DNA of 64,000 nt, from NCBI GenBank assembly GCA_902775565.1, contig CACYMP010000002.1:124001-188000 (forward strand). The letters run 5' to 3'. Below, in pieces: positions 16,915-24,977 of the stretch; positions within the stretch are counted from its first letter, which is position 1, and each line of letters starts with the position of its first letter. Source of the DNA: Oscillospiraceae bacterium (GTDB taxonomy: Bacteria; Bacillota; Clostridia; Saccharofermentanales; Saccharofermentanaceae). A program made the position numbers and the translations under genes. The notes under the pieces were generated by a model, which did no database searches, was not told the origin of the DNA, and was given only the letters and a program-made list of their open reading frames with translations.

Positions 16915-17784
16915 TTAACCCTCAAGAAATTTCCGCAGCTGAGGAAGAGTCTGGACATAGTCCCTTCTTCCGAGCTCATACATCTCAAGGGCGGTGTTCT
17001 TGTTGATGTTGTAAGTTGAGGATTTTATCGGGCGGCTCATGCAGTAGAGGAACGCGGTCCCTCTTGCCTCGTACCCGAACATCTTCCTCTGGCATTCACG
17101 GTAGGAAAGGTGCCTGTTGTCGACCGCTTTTACCGTCTCCGGCCAGTCTTTGAGCACCCTGGTGTACGCGGCTTTGAAGCTCTCCGGCTCCTTGACGAAG
17201 TCCCTCGGCTTCGATGTGATGACCACGATCTTGTCGCAGCCCTTTTCGAAAGCCCTGTCGCACGGGATCGAATCGGCTACGCCGCCGTCGAAATAGTATC
17301 TGCCCCTGAAATGAACGGGCTTTGTCACCGCGGGCAGACATGCGGAACACATGATGACCCTGTAGTCATCTTTCTGAATGTCAGACTTCTGGAAATAAAC
17401 GGCTTTGCCCGTCTCAGCGTCAGTCGCAACAACCTCGAAATCGCAGGGGTTCGCGGCGAACGTTTCATAATCCAAAGGGTCTTTTCCGGTTGATTTCGAG
17501 AGCTCGTTGTAGATGAATTCGATCCCGAAGATCCCGCCCTCTTCGATGAGAGGCTTTAGTCCAAAGTATCTGGGATCGCTCGTGTGCTCGGTGTAGAACC
17601 TCAGGTTCCTTCCGTGCTGGCGCGCGAGGAAACTCATGCCGTTGCCTGAGCCTGCGGAAACTCCGATGCAGTAATCAAACTCGATGCCCGCTTCCTGAAA
17701 GCAGTCAAGAATGCCCGCTCCGTACGCGCATTTCATTCCGCCGCCTTCAAGTACCAGACCGATCTTCGGTTTCTTTCCGGGCAT
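16915..17784 (-). CDS. Patatin-like phospholipase (RssA/YjjU type)
   Basis: A 289-residue predicted serine lipid acyl hydrolase. It has the oxyanion loop 'LVLEGGGMKCAYGAG' at the N-terminus, the nucleophile elbow 'GVSAGSG' (Ser near residue 43), and the catalytic Asp in 'YFDGGVADSIP' (about residue 168), forming the patatin Ser-Asp dyad. Its ATG directly follows the TAA stop of the SufB-like gene, so it is in the sufCB transcript. The reason for pairing a patatin with Fe-S assembly is unclear. The substrate is unknown. Confidence 0.9.
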   Translation of the reverse strand: MPGKKPKIGLVLEGGGMKCAYGAGILDCFQEAGIEFDYCIGVSAGSGNGMSFLARQHGRNLRFYTEHTSDPRYFGLKPLIEEGGIFGIEFIYNELSKSTGKDPLDYETFAANPCDFEVVATDAETGKAVYFQKSDIQKDDYRVIMCSACLPAVTKPVHFRGRYYFDGGVADSIPCDRAFEKGCDKIVVITSKPRDFVKEPESFKAAYTRVLKDWPETVKAVDNRHLSYRECQRKMFGYEARGTAFLYCMSRPIKSSTYNINKNTALEMYELGRRDYVQTLPQLRKFLEG

Positions 17785-18702
17785 TTATCTGAGGAATCCT
17801 TCGATGATCTTCTGCTCAGCCTGCTGCTCCGTAAGACCCAGTGTCATGAGCTTGGTGATCTGCTCGCCGGCGATCTTGCCGATCGCTGCCTCGTGGATCA
17901 GCGAAGCGTCAACATTGGTTGCCGCAAGCTTAGGTGTGGCAATGATGATGCCGTGGTCCATGATGATGGAGTCGCACTCGGCGTGGCCGCTGCACTTCGC
18001 GTTGCCTGAGATGTCGATGATGACGTCCTGCCTGGATTCATCCTTTGCGACGCCGCGGCTGACGATGTCGCACTTGGAGTCGTCGCCGTCGAGAGAGATT
18101 ATCATCTCGGCAGAAGCCGTCTGATCAAAGTTTGTAAGTATCTTATCGTGCAGAAGCAGTGTCGCGCCGGGACCTACGGTCGCCTTCGTGACTCTGTGCG
18201 TGTCGTTGATGCCCGCGATCTGCGAAGTGTCCATCTCCATTGTCGAACCTTCAAGGAGCTCGACTTCGGTAGTCGGATTCATGAATCTCTTGCCGGTTCC
18301 GGTGCCTTCGCCGTAATGCTTTTCGACATATTTAACGTGCGAATTCTTTCCGACATGGAAAGAGTGAACGCCGTCGTGCTGGCTGTCATGTCCGCCGCAG
18401 TTGCTGATGCCGCATCCTGCAACGATCGTGACGTCGCAGTCCTCGCCGATGAAGAACTCGTTGAAGACCGTCTCTTTGTGGCCGGATTTGCTGATGATGA
18501 CCGGGATGTGGCAGGACTCGTTCTTTGTGCCGTCCTTGATGTGGATGTTGATGCCCTGGCCGTCCTCACGCGACTCGATCTCGATGTTCGCGGTCGAGTT
18601 CCTTGCCTCGCTCGCTCCGTTGTTCCTTATGTTGAAAGCGCCTACGGGGAGCGAATCGAGTTCGGCGATTTCCTTTAATATCCTTTTCTCAAGATCATCC
18701 AT
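17785..18702 (-). CDS. sufB: SufB/SufD-family Fe-S cluster scaffold protein
   Basis: Scaffold on which Fe-S clusters are assembled, working with the SufC ATPase. The 305-residue protein has the SufBD beta-helix core with repeated short strands such as 'GEDCDVTIVAGCGISNCGG' and 'GKNSHVKYVEKHYGEGTGTG', plus a C-terminal helical tail 'EQQAEQKIIEGFLR'. It is much shorter than classical SufB (about 460-480 residues) because it lacks the N-terminal region, as in the minimal two-gene SMS/SUF systems. It overlaps sufC by 8 bases. No sufS, sufU or sufD is in the window. Confidence 0.88.
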   Translation of the reverse strand: MDDLEKRILKEIAELDSLPVGAFNIRNNGASEARNSTANIEIESREDGQGINIHIKDGTKNESCHIPVIISKSGHKETVFNEFFIGEDCDVTIVAGCGISNCGGHDSQHDGVHSFHVGKNSHVKYVEKHYGEGTGTGKRFMNPTTEVELLEGSTMEMDTSQIAGINDTHRVTKATVGPGATLLLHDKILTNFDQTASAEMIISLDGDDSKCDIVSRGVAKDESRQDVIIDISGNAKCSGHAECDSIIMDHGIIIATPKLAATNVDASLIHEAAIGKIAGEQITKLMTLGLTEQQAEQKIIEGFLR

Positions 18703-19423
18703 TGCAGTTTACCCCCTCAGCTCCCGCGATCAGGCAGCCCTTGCGGTTCCTGTGATGCGTCATGTTAAGCTCTTCCATTATCTTCGCGCCGTCATCGTAT
18801 CTGTCGACCTCGCCGTCCTTTAAGTAAACGATCTTGTCGGCTATCTCGAGTATGCGCTCCTGGTGGGAGATGATCATGATATTGCCGTTTGTAACTTCTC
18901 TTAAATTCTCGAAAACCTGGATCAGGTTCTGGAAGCTCCACAGGTCGATTCCGGCCTCCGGCTCATCGAAAAGGCTTAATTTACCGCCTCTTGCTGCCGC
19001 GGTGGCTATCTCGATCCTCTTGAGCTCGCCGCCCGAGAGAGTGTCGTTGATCTCGCGGTCCAAGTAATCTTTCGGGCAGAGTCCTACGGCTCTTAAGAAC
19101 GTTCCCATCTTGACGGGCTTACCCTCGGCGATCGAAAGGATGTCTCTTACCCTGATGCCCTTAAACCTTACGGGCGTCTGGAAAGCAAAGCTCATTCCGC
19201 GGTCTGCGCGCTCGTTGATCGGGAGGTCCGTTATGTCCTCACCGTCGAAAATGATCCTTCCCGAGGTCGGTGTGATAATGCCCATGATGATCTTGAGAAG
19301 CGTTGACTTGCCGCTTCCGTTGGGTCCGGTGATCGCGACGAACTTATCGTCTATCTTCAGATTTATATTCTTGAGGATATCCTTGTCATCGGCGTGAAAG
19401 CAGATATTCTGAAGTTCCAGCAT
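18695..19423 (-). CDS. sufC: Fe-S cluster assembly ATPase SufC
   Basis: ABC-type ATPase that powers the SufB-like scaffold. The 242-residue protein has Walker A 'GPNGSGKST' (about residues 34-42), a Q-loop, the signature 'LSGGELKRIE' (about 130-139), Walker B 'LSLFDEPEAGID' and an H-loop 'MIISHQ'. It is first in the sufC-sufB-patatin transcript. AGGAG precedes the ATG. The promoter is at 19469-19497, with a 12-bp palindrome just upstream. Confidence 0.95.
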   Translation of the reverse strand: MLELQNICFHADDKDILKNINLKIDDKFVAITGPNGSGKSTLLKIIMGIITPTSGRIIFDGEDITDLPINERADRGMSFAFQTPVRFKGIRVRDILSIAEGKPVKMGTFLRAVGLCPKDYLDREINDTLSGGELKRIEIATAAARGGKLSLFDEPEAGIDLWSFQNLIQVFENLREVTNGNIMIISHQERILEIADKIVYLKDGEVDRYDDGAKIMEELNMTHHRNRKGCLIAGAEGVNCNG

Positions 19424-19468
19424 GACTTTTTCTCCTAAAGTTGGTGATTCTTTGCGCTAGGCTACCAT

Positions 19469-19519
19469 ACTATATATTCTCCGGGGTAAATTAACAATAG
19501 ACATTTTCGACATATGTCG
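19469..19519 (-). promoter_or_regulatory. sufC promoter with upstream palindrome
   Basis: On the minus strand TTGTTA (19497-19492), a 17-bp spacer and TATAGT (19474-19469) form a promoter. CGACATATGTCG at 19508-19519 is a perfect 12-bp palindrome just upstream of the -35 box, where an activator or repressor might bind. The half-sequence CCGACATAYG also occurs upstream of the Hrb gene at about 30220. Confidence 0.55.
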
Positions 19520-19549
19520 GAAACACATCTCGATATTATTTGTTAGCGG

Positions 19550-19558
19550 TGTTACAAT
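19550..19558 (+). promoter_or_regulatory. Extended -10 promoter of the Sel1-repeat gene
   Basis: TGTTACAAT is an extended -10 box (TG, one base, TACAAT) with no clear -35. It predicts a leader of about 53 bases before the ATG at 19618. It lies back to back with the sufC promoter. Confidence 0.45.
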
Positions 19559-19617
19559 GTCCTTTATGAAAAATAAAAGTATATCTTTCTGAAAAGAAAG
19601 GTAAGGACAAGACATAG

Positions 19618-21306
19618 ATGAGCAAGAACAAAAGCCAGCCTTATATTTTCGTTACCCAGCAGAAGCTCATAGACTTCTGCCGCTATGACATCGGATGGTT
19701 CGACTTAGTCGGCGGAACCGAAGATGACGCATATCCCGCAAACGGCTTCGACGTACAGTGCGAAGTCGATTACCCGATGCAGCTCGAAGACTTAAGGATC
19801 GCACTGTCCCATTTCGCGGACGACGAGGTGTTGCTCGAGGATTTCCTTTTCGACTGGTGGTATCCGATAATGGTCTACTTCTTCCATAACCTTTGTCTGG
19901 ATGACCTTTTCGGACCCGAGCCCGACTCGATGAATGCAGTCGAGCTTCCGACGCTGCCCCTGACCGAGGAGGATGTGCTCATCACCATAATGGCAGTCAT
20001 CGCACATTCGGATCTCGACAAGAAGCTGCCCTACCAGCCTCTTCCGCTGTCCCACTTCATCGATCTCGAGTCAATGATCTCCATGATCGAGCTGTTCCAG
20101 GAAGATAAGGACCTCCCGGTCCCGGAGCGCAGATACACCCAGCCCCAGAAGACCGCATTCATCAATCACTGGGACAACAATCTCCTGCTGGATGACGCGA
20201 GCGAAGATATAAAGACTCTCTTCAGGCAGTTCACCGACGAGCTCTGCGACAAGCAGGTCTTTGAAGCCCTCAAGGCAAAAGCGTATGCCTGCTATGGCGG
20301 CAACGCCGTTTATGCGTGCGATTTCGCCGAATCGGCAAAGCTTCTGGATATCCTGTGGCGCAAGTTCAGTTTCGGCTATGCCGCGAACACGCTGGGTTAC
20401 ATCTATTACAACGGAAGGATCGGCGGCAAGCCCGACTTCGAGAAGGCTTTCTACTATTTCTCCGTCGCCTCCTCCTTCAACATAATCGAGGCAAGGTACA
20501 AGGTCGCCGACATGTTCATGAAGGGCGAGTATGTGCTTCCCAATCCGCCTCTGGCTTTCTCGACCTATGTCAAGCTCTACGACGAGACGAGGTTCCTTTT
20601 CGAGAACGGGGATTACGGATGCGATTTCGCAGACTGCGCGTTAAGGCTCGGAAAAGCCCTTGCAAGCCTGCCCTCACAGAGGATCAGAAGATATGCTGTC
20701 CTGCTCGAGGCGGATTACGCCATCGGCAAGAGGATCGCGAAAGCATACGAATACGGCGATAAGGATGTCCAGGCGAACATCCGCAAAGAGCTGGCCGCGG
20801 CACGTGCCGACCTGCTCACGGATCCTGATTATCCGCGCCCGTTCGACCGCTGGAGAGACGTTCATTCCGACTTCGCGTTAGAACCCATCGAGTCGTTCGT
20901 TAACAATCACAACGACAGCGTTTACACCTTAAAGCTCGCAAGGACAGGCGCGGACCACGTCAAGTTCACGATAACGAGATTCCCCGCCGTCGCAGGCGCT
21001 GACGTCCATATGTCATTCTCCACCCAGCCCTGGAGCGAATTCTGCGGCATGATCAGCAAATTCGAGTTCACGGTCATCGATGACAATGAACACAGCATGC
21101 TCAAGAGCATCCTGGACAGCGACATGAAGGACACTAATTTCGACAAGCTCGTCATCGAAGAACCCGACGGCAAGCTCGCTGCTCTGGCAGGCAAACCCCG
21201 CGGCGTCAAGTCTTTCAAGTTCTACAGCCACGGTCTCCTGGTGTGCTTTGCGTACGTTGACAAGATCTTCTACAACAAGCCCAAGGATGAATTCCCGGAA
21301 GGCTGA
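19618..21306 (+). CDS. Sel1-like repeat protein of unknown function
   Basis: A 562-residue acidic protein with no signal peptide or membrane segment. The middle (about residues 225-350) contains Sel1/TPR-like alpha-hairpins: 'AANTLGYIYYNGRIGGKPDFEKAF' and 'EARYKVADMFMKGEYV'. Such repeats usually bind other proteins. The N-terminal 200 residues are rich in Asp/Glu and aromatic residues, and the C-terminal 120 residues form a separate alpha/beta region; I recognise neither. It is monocistronic, between the sufC promoter and the FMN riboswitch. The ribosome site is weak. Confidence 0.75.
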   Translation: MSKNKSQPYIFVTQQKLIDFCRYDIGWFDLVGGTEDDAYPANGFDVQCEVDYPMQLEDLRIALSHFADDEVLLEDFLFDWWYPIMVYFFHNLCLDDLFGPEPDSMNAVELPTLPLTEEDVLITIMAVIAHSDLDKKLPYQPLPLSHFIDLESMISMIELFQEDKDLPVPERRYTQPQKTAFINHWDNNLLLDDASEDIKTLFRQFTDELCDKQVFEALKAKAYACYGGNAVYACDFAESAKLLDILWRKFSFGYAANTLGYIYYNGRIGGKPDFEKAFYYFSVASSFNIIEARYKVADMFMKGEYVLPNPPLAFSTYVKLYDETRFLFENGDYGCDFADCALRLGKALASLPSQRIRRYAVLLEADYAIGKRIAKAYEYGDKDVQANIRKELAAARADLLTDPDYPRPFDRWRDVHSDFALEPIESFVNNHNDSVYTLKLARTGADHVKFTITRFPAVAGADVHMSFSTQPWSEFCGMISKFEFTVIDDNEHSMLKSILDSDMKDTNFDKLVIEEPDGKLAALAGKPRGVKSFKFYSHGLLVCFAYVDKIFYNKPKDEFPEG

Positions 21307-21315
21307 TCTTCTCTC

Positions 21316-21343
21316 TTTACAAACCCGCTGATGCGGGTATAAT
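21316..21343 (+). promoter_or_regulatory. Promoter of the FMN riboswitch-ribU unit
   Basis: TTTACA (21316-21321), a 16-bp spacer and TATAAT (21338-21343). The spacer contains a small GC hairpin (ACCCGC-TGAT-GCGGGT) that may also act at the 3' end of the preceding gene, whose stop is at 21306. Confidence 0.65.
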
Positions 21344-21348
21344 GAGGT

Positions 21349-21482
21349 CGTCCAAGGCGGAGTGTAATTCTCCGACCGGCGGTAACCCTGCTGGGGAAGC
21401 CCGCAAGTCCTGTCAAATTTTCGACCATGCAGGACCGACGCAGTGAGAGTCTGCGGCCGACGGTAAAGTCCGGAAGAGAGGA
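21349..21482 (+). ncRNA. FMN riboswitch (RFN element)
   Basis: The conserved FMN aptamer blocks are present in order: 'TCCGACCGGCGGTAA', 'AGCCCGCAAGTCC', a variable stem, 'AGTGAGAGTCTGCGG', 'CCGACGGTAAAGTCCGGAAGAG'. It lies upstream of a riboflavin transporter gene, as expected. The start codon is only about 10 bases after the aptamer and there is no room for a terminator. The purine-rich ribosome site (AGAGAGGA) lies at the 3' edge of the aptamer, so control is probably at translation. Confidence 0.93.
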
Positions 21483-21491
21483 AGTGTTTAC

Positions 21492-22181
21492 ATGTCAGTT
21501 TCCAGCAACGCACCTGTCGGCCTTGCCGATGCTAATTCACGCCGTAAAGCAATGATCCGCCGTATCACGGTCACCGCGATCCTTACGGCAATGGCATTCA
21601 TCCTCATGTATCTTGAAGTGCCGCTCCCGTTCATGCCCCCGTTCCTTAAGTTCGATTTCTCCGAAGTTCCGGTACTTGTCGGTGCATTTGCCCTGGGTCC
21701 GGTATGGGGTATCGTCATTGAGCTCTTAAAGAACCTCATCCATCTCCCCTTCTCACATACGATGGGCATCGGTGAGCTCTCAAACTTCATCACGGGTTCT
21801 TTGTTCGTAGGCGTATCCGGACTTGTCTACCTCAAGCTCCACACACGCAAGGGCGCCGCAATCGCAATGGCTGTCGGCACGATAGCACTCGCGGTCATCG
21901 CAGTCCCGATCAACGCTTACATCACACTGCCGCTCTACGGTACGGTAATGAACTATCCGATGGCAGCGATCCTGGAATCGAGCGCCAAAGTCAATCCGCT
22001 CATCAAGGACAAGACGACGCTGCTGTTCGTCGCATTCGTGCCCTTCAACCTTTTCAAGGGTATTGTCGTTTCGGCAATAACGTTCTTCGTCTACAAGCCC
22101 GTATCAAAGCTCATCCATAAGACCCGCGAGATCACCCGCGGCGTCAAGGACGAGGCCGAGCCGGAGACCGGGAAGGCGTAA
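21492..22181 (+). CDS. ribU: Riboflavin transporter, ECF S-component RibU
   Basis: Substrate-binding membrane subunit of an energy-coupling-factor transporter for riboflavin. The 229-residue protein has about six membrane segments. 'LTAMAFILMYLEVPLPFMPPFLKFDFSEVP' in the first third is the usual RibU region, followed by 'GPVWGIVIELLKNLIHLP'. The upstream FMN riboswitch supports the substrate. The shared ECF module (EcfA, EcfA', EcfT) is not in the window and must be elsewhere. The C-terminus is a short charged tail. Confidence 0.93.
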   Translation: MSVSSNAPVGLADANSRRKAMIRRITVTAILTAMAFILMYLEVPLPFMPPFLKFDFSEVPVLVGAFALGPVWGIVIELLKNLIHLPFSHTMGIGELSNFITGSLFVGVSGLVYLKLHTRKGAAIAMAVGTIALAVIAVPINAYITLPLYGTVMNYPMAAILESSAKVNPLIKDKTTLLFVAFVPFNLFKGIVVSAITFFVYKPVSKLIHKTREITRGVKDEAEPETGKA

Positions 22182-22209
22182 TTGCCGGCGGCCCGGTCAT
22201 TCAGGACGC

Positions 22210-22398
22210 ATACATACGAAATCCGGAAAACACGTGATTTTATATGTGCATTTTTCTGTTATTTCCGCCCGAAAAAGCCTTGGCGTACGTATAATTTCCG
22301 GGAAAATGTTCTTTTCGTATGTATTTTTCAGCTGCAAACATGCTAAAAGAGCCAAAACGCACATACGAAAACGATAAAAAAGGCTGTTTTCGTAGGAA
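22210..22398. repeat. Periodic dyad array, CATACGAAAA family, 3 units (second locus)
   Basis: Same motif family as at 9238-9424. Forward arms start at 22210, 22285 and 22359 (period 75 and 74); reverse arms end at 22249, 22324 and 22398 (75 and 74). Each dyad spans 40 bp. The array fills the gap between the convergent ends of ribU and the esterase gene. Arms vary mainly by transitions (CATACG versus CATATA or CGTATA). Confidence 0.8.
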
Positions 22399-22425
22399 AG
22401 CGCGGTAGATTACCCGTCCGCGCGG

Positions 22426-23313
22426 TCAGATCTTCCTGGTCGCGTTGTCCGTGATAAGCTCGATGGCTTTTTTCGACTGCGGCCACTCGGGGTGCGCGAT
22501 CGGGAAAACATGATGCATATGCAGTTCACCGTCGTTTGCCGCGTCATAGAAAAGCGCGTCGTCTAATACTTCCTTGAACTTTCTGTTCTCCTCGCGGAGG
22601 AAATCGTCCTCGCCCGTGATGAGGCACACCTTAAGGTCCTTGTCACGCTCGGCGAGCGAAGTGATGTCATAGACATATGCGGGCAGTCTTTGCTTGTCCT
22701 TCCTGCTTCCCGAAGCGTTCTCCTCGAAAAAGATTCCCGGGAATGTCTTGGGATGGTACCTGAGTCCGCCGCAGATAAGACCGGCTGAGATGACCTGGCC
22801 CTTGGGCTTTTCGAAGACCCAGAGGTCGTGCGCGACATGGCTGTTCCTCGCGGCGAGTGATGAGATCAGGGCAAGATAGCCGCCTGCGGAATCGCCCGTT
22901 AAATGGAACTTCTCGATACCGTATTTCGCAGTAAGGAAATTCATGCAGCTGATTATCTGGCTGATTATCTTTGACAGACCGGCCTGAGGCATCAGGGTGT
23001 AATCCATATTGGCAACGGGAATGCCCGAGTACCCTGCAAGATGCATTCCGAAACACTTGTCCAAGACTTTGGTACCGTAAACAAACGCTCCTCCGTGGAT
23101 CAGAAGAAAACATTCCTTCGAGCTGTCCACATTGAAGGGACGGTAGTAATCGAGTGTGAGATTAAGCGGATCTCCCGACCAGTTAACGTCTTCGTCGATC
23201 CTGACGTCAGCGGGATAAACTTCGGAAGCAAGACGCGGGGCATCTGATTCAGTGCAGTTCTTTATCCAGACCTTGACCTGGCTTTCTGCTCTCATCATAA
23301 GTAAGCTCTTCAT
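22426..23313 (-). CDS. Alpha/beta hydrolase, hormone-sensitive-lipase-like esterase
   Basis: A 295-residue predicted cytoplasmic carboxylesterase. It has the oxyanion-hole motif 'LIHGGAFVYG' (about residues 73-82) and the nucleophile elbow 'LTGDSAGGYLA' (Ser near residue 142). A later Asp in 'ITGEDDFL' (about 230) and His in 'LHMHHVFP' (about 265) complete a plausible Ser-Asp-His triad. The AAAGGGGG ribosome site is strong. It is monocistronic, with a TATAAT box near 23362-23367 on the minus strand. The substrate is unknown. Confidence 0.85.
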   Translation of the reverse strand: MKSLLMMRAESQVKVWIKNCTESDAPRLASEVYPADVRIDEDVNWSGDPLNLTLDYYRPFNVDSSKECFLLIHGGAFVYGTKVLDKCFGMHLAGYSGIPVANMDYTLMPQAGLSKIISQIISCMNFLTAKYGIEKFHLTGDSAGGYLALISSLAARNSHVAHDLWVFEKPKGQVISAGLICGGLRYHPKTFPGIFFEENASGSRKDKQRLPAYVYDITSLAERDKDLKVCLITGEDDFLREENRKFKEVLDDALFYDAANDGELHMHHVFPIAHPEWPQSKKAIELITDNATRKI

Positions 23314-23412
23314 CGCGTCACCCCCTTTGGCGTTTCGGACAGTCGGTTTTCGTTACTTTTAATTATAGAAAAATTCTTTTCGATTTACACCCCCGCAACA
23401 CACTTCAGCTGT

Positions 23413-23421
23413 TGATATAAT
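23413..23421 (+). promoter_or_regulatory. Extended -10 promoter of the hydratase operon
   Basis: TGATATAAT (TG, one base, TATAAT at 23416-23421) without a recognisable -35. It predicts a leader of about 27 bases, which includes the GGAGGA ribosome site at 23441-23446. Confidence 0.6.
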
Positions 23422-23454
23422 AGGAACGAAAAATCCACACGGAGGACAGTGTTA

Positions 23455-24357
23455 ATGTCATACGATAAAGCTTCCGAAGAGCGCCTTTCAGAGCTCGTCT
23501 CTTCGTTCATCTGTCATGCATCCGGACACCTTCCGGACGATGTCCGCAAAAGGCTTTCGGAGATGGCCGAAGTTGAGAACGAAGGCTTCGCTCCCGAGAT
23601 ATACAACGTCATGAAAAAGAACATGGAGATGGCCGACAAGCTCGGCAGGCCTTCATGTCAGGATACCGGCATCCCGCAGTTTTTCGCGAGGGTCGGCACG
23701 AAGTTCCCCTACCTTGACGAGATCGAGCCGGCTCTTATCGACGCCGTCAAAAAGGCGACCGAGAGGGCACCTCTGAGGCACAATGCCGTAGAGGTTTTCG
23801 ATGAGTTCAACACAGGCAACAACATAGGTCACAAAGTACCGTGGATCGATTGGGAACTGGTTCAGGACAGCGATCAGCTCGAACTCTATTTCTACATGGC
23901 GGGCGGCGGATGCTCACTCCCCGGCATGGCAAAAGTCTTAATGCCTCTCGAAGGCTATGACGGGATCGCGAAAGCAGTCTTTGACCAGATGACGACATAC
24001 GGCGTAAACGCCTGCCCTCCCTGCCTCGTAGGCATCGGCATCGCAGGTTCGGCTGAGGTTGCTGCAAAGCTGTCCAAAAAAGCACTGCTCCGTCCTGTCG
24101 GTTCCCATAACGAGAATCCCAAGGCTGCCCAGATGGAAAAGGATTTCGAAGAAGGCCTCAATTCGATCGGCCTCGGCCCCGGCGGATTCGGCGGCAAGCT
24201 CTCGGTCATGGGCGTTAACATCGAGCAGGCGGCAAGACATCCCGCTACTCTCGCGATGGGTCTTTCCACTGCATGCTGGGCACACAGAAGGGCCGGCATC
24301 AGGATAGGTCCCGACTTCACCTACGATTTCTTCACGCACAAAGGAGTCACTTTATGA
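23455..24357 (+). CDS. Fumarate hydratase class I / L(+)-tartrate dehydratase, alpha subunit
   Basis: The 4Fe-4S-binding alpha subunit of a two-subunit hydro-lyase, 300 residues. Cys residues expected to bind the cluster are seen in 'PSCQDTGIPQFF' (about residue 64), 'AGGGCSLPGMAK' and 'NACPPCLVGIGIAG'. I choose ATG 23455 because GGAGGA lies 8 bases upstream; the GTG two codons earlier is too close to it. The 3' end overlaps the beta subunit as ATGA. Fumarase and tartrate dehydratase cannot be told apart from sequence; fumarase is more likely in an anaerobe's reductive branch. Confidence 0.9.
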   Translation: MSYDKASEERLSELVSSFICHASGHLPDDVRKRLSEMAEVENEGFAPEIYNVMKKNMEMADKLGRPSCQDTGIPQFFARVGTKFPYLDEIEPALIDAVKKATERAPLRHNAVEVFDEFNTGNNIGHKVPWIDWELVQDSDQLELYFYMAGGGCSLPGMAKVLMPLEGYDGIAKAVFDQMTTYGVNACPPCLVGIGIAGSAEVAAKLSKKALLRPVGSHNENPKAAQMEKDFEEGLNSIGLGPGGFGGKLSVMGVNIEQAARHPATLAMGLSTACWAHRRAGIRIGPDFTYDFFTHKGVTL

Positions 24358-24977
24358 GCACGTTTTATTTCACAACTCCCGTTTCTGATGAAGACATCAG
24401 GAAAGTACATATCGGCGACGTCATCTATCTGACCGGCGACATCACGACAGGCAGAGACGACGTTCATCACAGGGTCGTCATCTCCGGCAGGGAGTCACCA
24501 GTCGACCTTAAGGGCAAGGCTATTTTCCATGCAGGCCCGATCATGAAAAAGATCTCGGCAGAAGGTGAGCCTGACAAGTACAAGGTCATCAGCGTAGGCC
24601 CTACAACCTCCATGAGAATGGAAAAAGCAGAGGCCGATTTCCTTAAGGCAACGGGCGCGAAAATAGTTATCGGCAAGGGAGGAATGGGCCCCAAGACCAC
24701 TCAGGGCTGTATCGACAACTGCGCGATCCACACCATCTTCCCGGGCGGATGCGCCGTAGTCGCTGCTGAGGAATGCGTTGACGTTGAGGGCGTTGAGTGG
24801 CTTGACCTCGGAATGCCGGAGGCTATGTGGAAGCTCAAGGCCGAGAAGTTCGGACCTCTCATAGTCTCGATCGATTCATACGGCAACAACCTTATAGAGA
24901 ACAATAAGGTCGAATTCCAGAACAAAAAGGAAGCTGCTCTTGAAGGACTCAAGGGAAAGCTTGATTTCATGCACTGA
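24354..24977 (+). CDS. Fumarate hydratase class I / L(+)-tartrate dehydratase, beta subunit
   Basis: The 207-residue beta subunit carries much of the catalytic and substrate site. It starts 'MSTFYFTTPVSDEDIRKVHI' and contains 'LTGDITTGRDDVHHR' and 'GKGGMG', all typical of the FumA C-terminal domain. The ATG at 24354 overlaps the alpha-subunit stop by 4 bases (ATGA), which ties production of the two chains together. The next gene starts at its stop codon. Confidence 0.9.
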   Translation: MSTFYFTTPVSDEDIRKVHIGDVIYLTGDITTGRDDVHHRVVISGRESPVDLKGKAIFHAGPIMKKISAEGEPDKYKVISVGPTTSMRMEKAEADFLKATGAKIVIGKGGMGPKTTQGCIDNCAIHTIFPGGCAVVAAEECVDVEGVEWLDLGMPEAMWKLKAEKFGPLIVSIDSYGNNLIENNKVEFQNKKEAALEGLKGKLDFMH

